From contig CP051242.1 in NCBI GenBank assembly GCA_017795005.1, positions 372,001 to 436,000 on the forward strand: a stretch of DNA of 64,000 nucleotides, written 5' to 3'. The DNA comes from Balneolaceae bacterium (lineage in GTDB: Bacteria > Bacteroidota > Rhodothermia > Balneolales > Balneolaceae). Below are positions 24,215 to 33,741 of the stretch, piece by piece; the first letter of the stretch is position 1, and every line of letters begins with the position of its first letter. Under the pieces are notes generated by a model that was not told the DNA's origin, did not search any database, and worked only from the letters and a program-made list of their open reading frames with translations. Made by a program: the position numbers and the translations under genes.

Positions 24215-25918
24215 ATGTCATTCCGCTGGGTGTACGCACAGCCGGAGCAGAAGGAACGTGTGCCCATGCTAGAGCAGGCGCTCGGAGTTCCGGAGAAAAT
24301 AGCCCGTTTACTGGCTATCCGTGGCATAGAAAATTATGATAATGCAAAAACTTTTTTCAGACCTACTATAGATCTCTTACACGATCCCTTCATTATGAAG
24401 GATATGGAGCAAGGTGCAGAACGCCTGGCCCTGGCTATACGTAAAAGCGAAAAAGTGCTTGTTTACGGTGATTACGACGTAGATGGTACCACAGCTACCT
24501 CGTGCCTGTATACCTTCCTGAAAGAATTTGGGGTGGACGCGGATTACTATATCCCGCACCGATTCAAAGAAGGCTATGGAATCAATCCGGAAGGAATTCA
24601 CTATGCCGAAAAGATCGGGGCAAATCTGATTGTATCTGTGGATTGTGGTATCACCGCCATTAACGAAGCCAAAGAAATCAAAGAAAAAGGGATGGAGCTG
24701 ATCATCTGTGATCACCATACGGTGGGAGATGAAATTCCGGAAGCCGTTGCCGTACTTGATCCAAAGCGTCCCGATTGCGACTATCCTTTTGACGGACTTT
24801 CGGGAGCGGGCGTTGGATTTAAACTGATACAGGGAACTCTGAAGCGATTGGGACTTCCCGATTCCATCGCCTATAAATTTCTGGACCTGGTAGCCATTTC
24901 TATTGCTTCCGATATCGTGCCGATTATTGATGAAAACCGAATTCTGATGAAAGCCGGACTACAAATGATTCAAAGTTCGCCACGCGTGGGAGTAAAAGCA
25001 CTGATGGAACTCATTAAAATGCCGGCAGAAGATATTACCACTTCGAAAATTGTGTTTTCGATTGGACCAAGAATAAATGCCGCCGGACGAATGGGTGATG
25101 CCACCACGGCTGTTAAACTCATGATTGCTGAAAACTATTCGGAAGCGAAAGCACTGGCATACGAGTTGGAGTCCATCAACCTGAAGCGACGCGATAAAGA
25201 TTCGTTGACGATGGAAGAGGCGTTGGCACAAATAGACGACGATCTGGACATCGATGAAATTTCCACGCTGGTATTATATAAAGAAGACTGGCACCTTGGA
25301 GTGATTGGGATTGTGGCCTCGCGATTGGTGGATATGTTCCACCGACCGGCAGTGATGCTGAGTAATGTGGATGGAAAAATTAAAGGTTCGGCACGAAGTA
25401 TTAAAGGCTTCAATATTTACGATGCCATGAAGCAGTGTGAGGATTTACTGGAGCAATTCGGGGGGCATGAATTTGCCGCAGGATTGACACTCCAAGAAAA
25501 AAACCTGCCCGAGTTTCGGCGTCGCCTGAACCAAATTGCTTATCGCGGACTTTCGGGCTCAAAATTTGATCCCGAGCTCTCCATCGATTGTAAGCTGGAT
25601 TTAGAGGAAATTGATATGAAATTCTGGAAGTTGCTGGCGCAGTTCAAGCCCTTTGGTCCGGCCAACCTTCGTCCTACTTTTGTATCTGAAGGTGTGGAAG
25701 CGGTTGGGATTCCAACCGTAGTAGGTAACGGTCATTTAAAGATGAAAGTAAAGCAAAACGGATCGGGGGTATTTGATACGATCGGTTTTAACATGCACGA
25801 GTTTCTGCCCGGTGTGCGTGATGGAGAGAAGTTTGATATTGCCTATGTACTGGAAGAAAACTTCTGGAATGGAAGGCGCACGCTCCAGATGCGCTTAAAA
25901 GATATTCATCTTTCTTAA
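24215..25918 (+). CDS. recJ: Single-stranded-DNA-specific exonuclease RecJ
   Basis: 5'-3' ssDNA exonuclease of recombination and mismatch repair. 567 residues. The DHH-family metal motifs are intact: VYGDYDVDGTTATSCL (DxD) near residue 83, SVDCGI, and CDHHTVGD (DHH) near residue 167. SIGPRINAAGRMG is the linker motif, and the DHHA1 domain contains GSARSIKGFNIYDAM and EQFGGHEFAAGLTL (GGH). The C-terminal OB-like region is present. The ATG at 24215 gives MSFRWVYAQPEQ, a reasonable N-terminus. tRNA-Phe follows 62 bp downstream. Confidence 0.96.
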   Translation: MSFRWVYAQPEQKERVPMLEQALGVPEKIARLLAIRGIENYDNAKTFFRPTIDLLHDPFIMKDMEQGAERLALAIRKSEKVLVYGDYDVDGTTATSCLYTFLKEFGVDADYYIPHRFKEGYGINPEGIHYAEKIGANLIVSVDCGITAINEAKEIKEKGMELIICDHHTVGDEIPEAVAVLDPKRPDCDYPFDGLSGAGVGFKLIQGTLKRLGLPDSIAYKFLDLVAISIASDIVPIIDENRILMKAGLQMIQSSPRVGVKALMELIKMPAEDITTSKIVFSIGPRINAAGRMGDATTAVKLMIAENYSEAKALAYELESINLKRRDKDSLTMEEALAQIDDDLDIDEISTLVLYKEDWHLGVIGIVASRLVDMFHRPAVMLSNVDGKIKGSARSIKGFNIYDAMKQCEDLLEQFGGHEFAAGLTLQEKNLPEFRRRLNQIAYRGLSGSKFDPELSIDCKLDLEEIDMKFWKLLAQFKPFGPANLRPTFVSEGVEAVGIPTVVGNGHLKMKVKQNGSGVFDTIGFNMHEFLPGVRDGEKFDIAYVLEENFWNGRRTLQMRLKDIHLS

Positions 25919-25936
25919 GAATCTTGGGCAAACCTA

Positions 25937-25967
25937 TTGTATGTAGGTATTAAAGGCGCTATCTTTG
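25937..25967 (+). promoter_or_regulatory. Predicted promoter of tRNA-Phe (Bacteroidota type)
   Basis: TTG at 25937-25939 and TATCTTTG at 25960-25967, separated by 20 nt, match the Bacteroidota sigma consensus TTTG/TTG-N(19-23)-TAnnTTTG. The predicted start lies 5-8 nt downstream, just before the mature tRNA at 25981. Confidence 0.75.
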
Positions 25968-25980
25968 CCTCCCTTTCTAC

Positions 25981-26060
<80 letters not shown>

Positions 26061-26063
26061 CTA

Positions 26064-26107
26064 AAGCCTTGTACTGCAATTATTTAAAGCTGTACGAGGC
26101 TTTTTTA
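26064..26107 (+). terminator. Terminator after tRNA-Phe
   Basis: AAGCCTTGTAC (26064-26074) pairs with GTACGAGGCTT (26092-26102), with one T-G pair, followed by a T-rich tract. A differently sequenced hairpin occupies the same position next to attR (45508), so both island ends keep a terminator. Confidence 0.8.
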
Positions 26108-26135
26108 TTTTATGCTTTTCTAAGGGTTGATTTAA

Positions 26136-26159
26136 GCTCGGGGACAGGCGGGGGACAGT
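26136..26159. repeat. GC-rich GGGGACAG repeat near attL
   Basis: GCTCGGGGACAG is followed by GC and GGGGGACAGT. The segment GGGGACAGGCGGGGGACAGT is identical at 31802-31821, and a variant lies at 45298-45321 near attR in the same orientation. It stands out in AT-rich surroundings; it may be an integrase arm site or a module boundary. Confidence 0.8.
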
Positions 26160-26256
26160 GAAATCTTATTCTCATCTTATTGCGAAAATACTTATTTAGG
26201 TCTTTGTTCCATAGTTGTAAATAAATAACATTATATAAAAGTAAGCGGGTGCAAAT

Positions 26257-29200
26257 ATGCGGGGAAAGTTTATAATTGGCTTAATGCTATTAGTAATAGC
26301 ATCTTGTGAAGTCAATGCTTTACAGATACAATTCCAAGAAGAAAAAATAATTCTTGATTCAGGGAGGGATATCTATAACCCAGTTAGCTTCGATATTGAC
26401 TTAGATGGAGATGGTGATATAATATTTTCATTAGTCTCATCATTGGCTAATACAAAAGATCAATTAGGCTGGATTGAAAATTTAGGGGAGTCAAATTTCT
26501 CAGAGTTTAAATTTTTACATGATGCTAATAGTATCTTTGGGGCATTTTTAGCACAAGATATTGATAATGATAATGACCAAGATATTATTGTAGCCCAATA
26601 CTCTCCAATAGGAACATATTGGTACGAAAACAACGGCGACAATTCATTTTTGGAAAAAAAACAAATAGCGACTAAAGGAACTTTGCCAAGATCAATTGTT
26701 TCAGCTGATTTTGATAATGATTTAGATATTGATATTGCAATAGGGTATCAACTTGAGGAAAACATTTATATGTATTTAAATAATGGAGATAAAACATTTG
26801 ATGAAGGCTTTATAATTGGAGAAAACATCGATGATCCGATGGATATGCATGTTAATGATTTCAATAATGATGGGTATTTAGATATAGCCGTAGTATCTAG
26901 AAATGATAATAAGCTAAGAGTTTTCTATAACGATAATCTTAATTTTAATGAGATTTTATTATCTGATGGCATCAATTATCCAATAGCGGTTCATTCAGAT
27001 GATATAAATAATGATGGTTTTATAGACATTATTACTGGACCGAATAATGGGAAAGACATCTACATTTTTAAAAATATTGATGGGACAAATTTTGTAGTAG
27101 ACACTTTAAGTACAAATATTTTTTATGGTGTCCGGGATATAGAAACTGGTGATTTAGATAAGGATGGAGATATAGATATAGTTACTACTAAAGCAGGAGG
27201 TAGTTATTTTGAAAACCTTAATAACTCTAGTTTTAGCGATTTAACACAAATTGGCGGTGTTGGTAATACAGGGATTATTCTTTCTGATTTAAATAGTGAT
27301 GAGTATTTAGACATAATTTCAACATCCGAAACTAATGATCCAGGTACAGGTGGTAGTGTTAAATTTTTCACAAATATTACAGGTACTAAAATTGAAGAGG
27401 AACTTTTAGCACATTATCCATTGAATGGTCATTTCAATGATGAAAGTGGAAATGAATTTCATGGTGTAGTTACAGGAGATATTACTCCTATGGAAGATCG
27501 ATGGGGTAACCAGAACGTAGCTATGAATTTTTCTGGATCGGGAAATTATGTAGATATAGACTTTAATGGATTTCCATTTTCCAATGAGCTAACTATTTCA
27601 TTTTGGGCAAAAGTATCAGATTCAGAGGTTGAATACGCGCGCTTTCTTGCAGTTAATAAAGATACTGGTGAGCCGGACGAAATGGCTCTTAGAATTAACT
27701 ATGTTAGTTCAATTGATGAATATAGATTTAAGATTGGAGATGGTAGTGCGGATGATTCACAAATTCAAAGCTATTCTAACCCAGAACATTGGGAACTCAT
27801 TACTGCGGTATATGATAATAATGAACTCAAGCTTTATATAAATGATGACCTCCGAAAATCTACAATCACTCAAATCTCATTGGATGACTTTATTTCACTA
27901 AGGATCGGAGATGCATTTGGTTCGTCAAGAAACTATAACGGAGCGATGGACGATCTCAGAATATATAATTATGCATTATCTGAAGAAGAAATTAATGCTT
28001 TATTTACTAATTGGGGTTGGGAAGGATATGAAAATGATGCTGAACCGATTGCTCACTATTCATTTGATGGTTCAGTTGAAAACTCAATCACACAAGAATT
28101 AGGAGAGATAAATGGCAACATCCAATATGGTCTAGGAATACGGGATCAATCTATACACTTTGAAGGTGATGGAAATGTTAACCTAGGAGAACTTTACACT
28201 ATAGATGATCAAGATTTTAGCACAAGTATGTGGATTAAATTTGATGATCATGATAGTGATAATCAATTCTTGAGAAATAGTTTATTATCAGACCCAAACC
28301 CAAATTTGTTTGCTTTAACATATGCAAATAACAATAGTAAGAAGATTAGATTGGTCACTATAGATCAAAACCAAAATCCAAATAATCTTTACACTATTAA
28401 TGATTATGAAATTGATACTTGGTATTACCTTACTTTTGTCAGATCTGGAGGTACTGGGTTCATTTATGTAAATGGGGAACTAGAAAATTCTGGAAAAATA
28501 AATGGTGGAGATATTGGTGATTTCAAAGATTGGGTTTTAGGTCAAGGGCATCAAGAAGGGTTTTTCAGGGGTAGCATTGATGAACTACAAGTTTTTGATA
28601 TAGCCCTTACAAGTGAACAAGTTAAAACTTTATATAACGAAAGTGGAGGGGATAAATTAGTTGCATACTACCCATTTAATGGAAATGCTAATGACGAAAG
28701 TGGAAATGGATTTGATGCAGTTGAAATTGAAGCAACTTTAACTACTGATCGATTCGGAATCTCAAATAACGCATATCAATTTGATGGTGTTGATGATTTT
28801 ATTCAATTATCTGGTTCATTTTCAAACAACCAATCTAAAGGGAGTGTCTCGATTTGGGTTCAATTTGAAGATGAGCTCGATGATTATAACATAATTGCAA
28901 AGGGGCCTAATGATTTTAGAATCCAATATTCACAATCCAATGATGATATTTACTTTTCTTTAAATAGCGAGAATGGTGTTGACCGCGATTATACTGATTC
29001 AAATCTGGATTGGACACAGTGGAACCATATCGTAATTACTTGGGATGAAAATAGTAAATCAGTATTTCTAAATGGGCAACTTAACTATAATGTTTCAAAC
29101 AGTTTCTCGATAGAAAGTAATATTGGTGATATATACTTGGGGAGAAATGGAGGCTTAGAGACAAATGATTATGAGTTTTTGAAGGGGAAAATAGATGACT

Positions 29201-31707
29201 TAATATGGTTTAACGCTAAGCTTAGTGAATCTGATATACAGATATTATACTCTGAAAATGGTTGGCAAGGTAGTTCAAAAAATTATACTGCTCAGATTCA
29301 AAATTTTGAAATTCTCTCAGAACACCCAGAGCTTAAGGATGAAAGTATCAGCCCCGGAGAACAACTACTGATCTCTTTTGATATTGAAAATACTTCTAAT
29401 GAGGATATTTTTTTTTCAGGAATAAATACTGACTCAAATCTTGATTTTGAAACAAGTCTAGATACATACGCAGCAATTACTGGTACCTCATTTAATTATA
29501 AAATTTCTCCTGGTGAAATTTTTGAAGGTATCATATTAGAGATCCGGCTTTTAGAATGGACAGAAATTAACGAAATAGTTATCCCCCTTGTAACCGAGAA
29601 CTTAAGTTTAGGAGGAGATTATGGTGACACAAAAAATATAGGGGAGATTCAATTAAGTATTAATTCACATTCCGATACTCCTACGATACCATTACCTGAA
29701 GTTCAAAATCAACTAGCTAATGGAAATCTACTGCCAGATGATATGCTGATTACTGAATATGTTCCATTTTTAAGGATAGAAAGAAATGAACACTGGAAGT
29801 ATTTAGAAGCCGCAGTTTCATTAGCATTAATTACAAAAAACGTTGTTAAAGAACACATGCTTAGTCCAATTACAGAGATTGGAAGTGACATAGTCTTTAG
29901 TTTAGGTTTCGAATTATGGAATAATGAGCTAAAAAAGGATTCAAATAAATATGGATATATACAGACAGTTGCTGGAACTTTTGACTATTCAGTCCTAGTG
30001 CCTGAATCTAACTTTATGTATTCAAATGAGCCAAACGAAGTTGATAGATCACCAAAGCTAACGTTACCAGTTAAAGCTTTAGTAAAAATAAGAGATGCCA
30101 AAGAATATATAGAGATTTCTGACAGCCTACCTTCTTTATCCTTAATTGAACCAATTTCATTTATTTATGATACTAATTCTGTGAATAACTACCAGTATTT
30201 AGATCTAACAAATTATGAAACAGATGAAAATAATAGACTTATATATAGTGATTATTACAATAAGAAGGTTTTTTTTACTGGTGTTATTCATCAAATTTTA
30301 ATGGATGATGATGGGAATAAATTTTTATCGATTGCTTTCGTTGATGATGATCCAGTAGATACATTTATTTTTGATGCAGTATTAAGTTCGATTTTTGAAC
30401 GGAGAACTTATAAGGTTTTAATCAAATTAAATGAAATTGATGTAATACCGAATATTGGGTCAGTAATAAGTGCTTATGGAATTTTAAAATCAGATATAAT
30501 TTCTTTTTTAAACAACCCAAATTGGGGTGGACAAGATCAAGTAAATGGGTTTATTGAAGCAAATGACATCATTATCCTTAGTGGAAGCGTAAGTTCTGAA
30601 ATTGATGAATCAAAAGAATTATTTTCAACCAAAAATTCCTATGGAGCAGTTACTTTTACTGTTACATCGACAGAAACTAAAAATAAAAGTACTGTAAATT
30701 TATTACCTGACTTTCACCTATATGACTCATATGGAAATCATGCAGGGCCTGTTTATGATTCAACTGGTGCAATAGCATATTTTGAAAACACAATACCAAG
30801 ATCTATATACTCAAACTTAGGTGATACATTAAAGATAATACGCATTGATTCATTAATTGATCAAAAGTTTGTAATTGAGTTTAATGCTCGAGAAAACTCC
30901 AATTTTTCGTTTAATACTGTCACTCATTCTTTAAATGGGGTTGGAAGTGAAAACATTGATGCGCTAACTTTCAAAGATAAATATCTAAATAAGGATGATT
31001 TTGATCAGATTTACTTTAGTCCTAAAAAAAATTTAGAAGACACTTTTTTTTATACAGATTCATTAACTGCCTCAAGTAAAATTGAATTATTAGAAATACC
31101 CAGTAATTGGTTTATAGAGAAAGAAAATGAAGTACTTAGCATAAAAGTTTTTGACCTCCCAGAATCATTTAATATTGACGATGCTATTCTCGAATCTTTT
31201 ACAATTAACGGTAGTATGGTATCTAATATACCAACTGCGACATTTGTGGATAATGAAAGTAATATTGAAATGGAAATTTCAATTGGAGAACTAAGTAATT
31301 TTATAGGTACATACGATCCCGGAACATATTTTTTAGAGATCACTTTTGATTCCAATATTGGTGAAATAAAATCAGGGTTGGCTTTTAATATTACCCCATT
31401 CAATACTTTAACTTCTTTTTCTACTGAAATTAATAGAATACCAGATGAGTTTAATTTGCTACAAAATTATCCAAACCCATTTAACCCAATTACTAAAATT
31501 GATTATTCATTGCCAGTAGATGCTAATGTAAGGATTGATATAATAAATACCCTTGGACAACATATAGCTACATTAATTGATGATAGACTAAACGCAGGTA
31601 AACATAGTATAAATTTTGACGCATCTAATTTATCAAGTGGTGTTTATTTCTATACAATAAATGCAGGTAATTATATTAAGACTAAAAAGATGCTATTAAT
31701 AAAATAA
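26257..31707 (+). CDS. Giant T9SS-secreted protein with FG-GAP propeller and LamG domains
   Basis: 1816 residues. N-terminal signal MRGKFIIGLMLLVIASCEVNA (Sec or lipoprotein type). Residues about 40-375 hold seven FG-GAP/VCBS-like repeats with Ca-binding loops (DLDGDGD, DIDNDNDQD, DFNNDGYLD, DINNDGFID, DLDKDGDID), a likely seven-bladed propeller. Three LamG/concanavalin-like domains follow at about 385-590, 590-800 and 800-1005 (HYPLNGHFNDESGN; DDLRIYNYALSEEEI; DELQVFDIALTSEQV). A long unassigned middle follows, and residues about 1730-1816 are a type IX sorting domain (LLQNYPNPFNP ... GVYFYT...KKMLLIK). An adhesin or polysaccharide-binding surface protein is likely. It is AT-rich and probably acquired. 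Confidence 0.88.
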   Translation: MRGKFIIGLMLLVIASCEVNALQIQFQEEKIILDSGRDIYNPVSFDIDLDGDGDIIFSLVSSLANTKDQLGWIENLGESNFSEFKFLHDANSIFGAFLAQDIDNDNDQDIIVAQYSPIGTYWYENNGDNSFLEKKQIATKGTLPRSIVSADFDNDLDIDIAIGYQLEENIYMYLNNGDKTFDEGFIIGENIDDPMDMHVNDFNNDGYLDIAVVSRNDNKLRVFYNDNLNFNEILLSDGINYPIAVHSDDINNDGFIDIITGPNNGKDIYIFKNIDGTNFVVDTLSTNIFYGVRDIETGDLDKDGDIDIVTTKAGGSYFENLNNSSFSDLTQIGGVGNTGIILSDLNSDEYLDIISTSETNDPGTGGSVKFFTNITGTKIEEELLAHYPLNGHFNDESGNEFHGVVTGDITPMEDRWGNQNVAMNFSGSGNYVDIDFNGFPFSNELTISFWAKVSDSEVEYARFLAVNKDTGEPDEMALRINYVSSIDEYRFKIGDGSADDSQIQSYSNPEHWELITAVYDNNELKLYINDDLRKSTITQISLDDFISLRIGDAFGSSRNYNGAMDDLRIYNYALSEEEINALFTNWGWEGYENDAEPIAHYSFDGSVENSITQELGEINGNIQYGLGIRDQSIHFEGDGNVNLGELYTIDDQDFSTSMWIKFDDHDSDNQFLRNSLLSDPNPNLFALTYANNNSKKIRLVTIDQNQNPNNLYTINDYEIDTWYYLTFVRSGGTGFIYVNGELENSGKINGGDIGDFKDWVLGQGHQEGFFRGSIDELQVFDIALTSEQVKTLYNESGGDKLVAYYPFNGNANDESGNGFDAVEIEATLTTDRFGISNNAYQFDGVDDFIQLSGSFSNNQSKGSVSIWVQFEDELDDYNIIAKGPNDFRIQYSQSNDDIYFSLNSENGVDRDYTDSNLDWTQWNHIVITWDENSKSVFLNGQLNYNVSNSFSIESNIGDIYLGRNGGLETNDYEFLKGKIDDLIWFNAKLSESDIQILYSENGWQGSSKNYTAQIQNFEILSEHPELKDESISPGEQLLISFDIENTSNEDIFFSGINTDSNLDFETSLDTYAAITGTSFNYKISPGEIFEGIILEIRLLEWTEINEIVIPLVTENLSLGGDYGDTKNIGEIQLSINSHSDTPTIPLPEVQNQLANGNLLPDDMLITEYVPFLRIERNEHWKYLEAAVSLALITKNVVKEHMLSPITEIGSDIVFSLGFELWNNELKKDSNKYGYIQTVAGTFDYSVLVPESNFMYSNEPNEVDRSPKLTLPVKALVKIRDAKEYIEISDSLPSLSLIEPISFIYDTNSVNNYQYLDLTNYETDENNRLIYSDYYNKKVFFTGVIHQILMDDDGNKFLSIAFVDDDPVDTFIFDAVLSSIFERRTYKVLIKLNEIDVIPNIGSVISAYGILKSDIISFLNNPNWGGQDQVNGFIEANDIIILSGSVSSEIDESKELFSTKNSYGAVTFTVTSTETKNKSTVNLLPDFHLYDSYGNHAGPVYDSTGAIAYFENTIPRSIYSNLGDTLKIIRIDSLIDQKFVIEFNARENSNFSFNTVTHSLNGVGSENIDALTFKDKYLNKDDFDQIYFSPKKNLEDTFFYTDSLTASSKIELLEIPSNWFIEKENEVLSIKVFDLPESFNIDDAILESFTINGSMVSNIPTATFVDNESNIEMEISIGELSNFIGTYDPGTYFLEITFDSNIGEIKSGLAFNITPFNTLTSFSTEINRIPDEFNLLQNYPNPFNPITKIDYSLPVDANVRIDIINTLGQHIATLIDDRLNAGKHSINFDASNLSSGVYFYTINAGNYIKTKKMLLIK

Positions 31708-32145
31708 CGGAGTTAAAGTCCGTGGGTATTGGCTAAAATATTTCCTGTAAGTTATATTATTAATTGGAGTTGTGATTAATCCATTCAAAGATATTTTATA
31801 AGGGGACAGGCGGGGGACAGTAATTAGTAACAATTAAGTAACTATTATATTAGGTGTAATAAAGTCTAAAACATATGAGATATAAGAACATTACGATTTG
31901 AGCAAATTTTTAAAATCTCGTTCTTAACCTATTTAGGTTGTAATTGAATTACTTGAGTGATATTGTTGAGCCAAAAGTGAAGTAAATAATAATACATAAA
32001 CCATTGAGTCCGCTTTTTTATATATAAGTCCGTCGCAGAAGGAAATAACCTTGCCGTTAAGGCTATAGTTTTGGATAATGTAGAACTAAAGAAAGCTTAT
32101 CAACCAGAGTTTGGAATACTTTCTCCATAAAACAGTTACTAATCA
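31708..32145. other. Intergenic region with repeat and possible gene remnant
   Basis: The 438-bp gap between the giant gene and hsdM holds the GGGGACAG repeat (31802-31821). Just before hsdM there is a 34-codon open stretch (32026-32127, read AEGNNLAVKAIVLDNVELKK and ending EFGILSP) with no start codon after the in-frame TGA at 32005. It could be the tail of a deleted gene or chance. The hsdM promoter must lie here but I cannot place it. Confidence 0.4.
31802..31821. repeat. GC-rich GGGGACAG repeat, middle copy
   Basis: GGGGACAGGCGGGGGACAGT, identical to 26140-26159 and in the same orientation. The two copies bracket the giant T9SS gene (about 5.7 kb), suggesting that this gene and the left copy arrived or moved as one unit. 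Confidence 0.8.
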
Positions 32146-33741
32146 ATGCTATCTAAAGAATTAAAATCAAAAATTGACAGCCTATGGGATAAATTCTGGT
32201 CCCGGGGTATGGCAAATCCATTAACAGCCATTGAACAAATCTCCTATCTCTTATTTATGAGAAGACTTGATCAAATGGATGCAGATGAAACTAAAAGAGC
32301 TTCTGGTGATGAATACCAATCAATTTTTGAGGGTACCTGGGATACTGGAGAGAAAGATACTGAGGGCAAAAAAAATGTATTGATCCATAAAGAGGAGCTG
32401 AGATGGACTGTATTCAAAGAATATGAAACCGAACAAAAGCTAAAGCATGTAACTCAATATGTATTTCCATTTCTCAAGGAGTTAAACGATGAGAACTCTC
32501 CATATGCACGTCATATGAAGTCTGCAAATTTCTTCATGCCCAGCGCTTTGTTGTTAGAAGATGCGATGCTGGCTATTGATGATATCTTTGATTACATCGA
32601 ACAAGAAAAAAAAGACGGACAGGTATTTCAGGACACACAAGGAGACGTATATGAATATCTACTGAGTGAATTAAAGAACGCAGGCAAGAATGGTCAGTTT
32701 AGAACTCCAAGGCATTTAATTCGCTTTTTGGTTGAAATATTAGACCCTGATTTAGGGGATAAAATTTGTGATCCAGCTGCGGGTACTGGTGGTTTTTTAG
32801 TAGCTGCTTACCAACATATTTTAGCCAAACATTCTTCTGATGAGAAAAGACTAAAAGATGATAATGGATTCTTTAATGGTTTAGGGGATCAAATAAAAGA
32901 CGAAAAATTTTGGGATCAGCTGAAGAAGGAAACCTTTTATGGGTACGACATTGATTCAGGGATGGTTCGAATTGGCTTGATGAATCTGATGCTTCATGGT
33001 ATAACTTATCCACACATTGAGAATCTTGATACCCTTTCAAAGAGGTATGATGAGAGCCATCAAGAGGGAGAGTTTTCGGTGGTATTAGCGAATCCTCCTT
33101 TTACCGGTAAGATTTCGAAGAATGATAAAAGCGATGAGTTTAGAATTTCTTCAAATTCAACGGAGTTACTTTTCTTGGAAAGAATTATGAAAATGCTTCG
33201 ACCAGGTGGAAAGGGTGGAGTAATTATTCCAGAGGGGGTATTGTTTGGTTCATCCAAAGCGAATAAACAACTTCGGGAAATATTGGTTAAGGATTGCCAA
33301 TTGGAAGCTGTGATATCTCTCCCAAGCGGGGTTTTTAAACCCTATACCGGAGTTAAAACGGCTATGTTGGTATTTACTAAAGAGCAACAGGATTCTAATG
33401 AGTTTCATACCGAAAGGGTGTGGTTTTATGAATTAGAAAGCGATGGATATTCATTAGATGACAACAGAAGAAGATTGAAGGAAAGCCCATTACCGGAAGC
33501 TGTTTTGGATTGGGAGGAAAGGGGAGAAAAGAGTTCAGAGGTTGATCGAAAAGGTAAGCATTTCTTTGTACCGTTAGAAGAAATTCAAGAAAACGAGTAC
33601 GACTTAAGTATTAATCGATACAAGGAATTTGTGTATGAAGAACAAGAATATGACCCGCCGAAAAAGATTTTAGAAGCTCTAGTGAGTCTCGAAAACGAAA
33701 TTTTGAGTGATATGGAGGAGTTAAAAGGCTTGTTTGGATGA
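32146..33741 (+). CDS. hsdM: Type I restriction-modification methyltransferase subunit (HsdM)
   Basis: N6-adenine methyltransferase subunit working with HsdS. 531 residues. The N-terminal helical domain (KIDSLWDKFWSRGMANPLTAIEQISYLLFMRRLDQMD) is followed by the N6_Mtase domain with the SAM motif DPAAGTGGF near residue 209, NGLGDQ and YGYDIDSGMVRIG, and the catalytic motif NPPF near residue 316. Both motifs are intact. The stop overlaps the hsdS start as ATGA (33738-33741). It is the first gene of a four-gene operon that has no hsdR. It is clearly distinct from the HsdM at 48330. Confidence 0.95.
   Translation: MLSKELKSKIDSLWDKFWSRGMANPLTAIEQISYLLFMRRLDQMDADETKRASGDEYQSIFEGTWDTGEKDTEGKKNVLIHKEELRWTVFKEYETEQKLKHVTQYVFPFLKELNDENSPYARHMKSANFFMPSALLLEDAMLAIDDIFDYIEQEKKDGQVFQDTQGDVYEYLLSELKNAGKNGQFRTPRHLIRFLVEILDPDLGDKICDPAAGTGGFLVAAYQHILAKHSSDEKRLKDDNGFFNGLGDQIKDEKFWDQLKKETFYGYDIDSGMVRIGLMNLMLHGITYPHIENLDTLSKRYDESHQEGEFSVVLANPPFTGKISKNDKSDEFRISSNSTELLFLERIMKMLRPGGKGGVIIPEGVLFGSSKANKQLREILVKDCQLEAVISLPSGVFKPYTGVKTAMLVFTKEQQDSNEFHTERVWFYELESDGYSLDDNRRRLKESPLPEAVLDWEERGEKSSEVDRKGKHFFVPLEEIQENEYDLSINRYKEFVYEEQEYDPPKKILEALVSLENEILSDMEELKGLFG

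Noticed and set aside
27629-28102. Plus-strand open frames of 63-70 codons inside the giant gene
   Set aside because: Out-of-frame shadows of the LamG-coding sequence.
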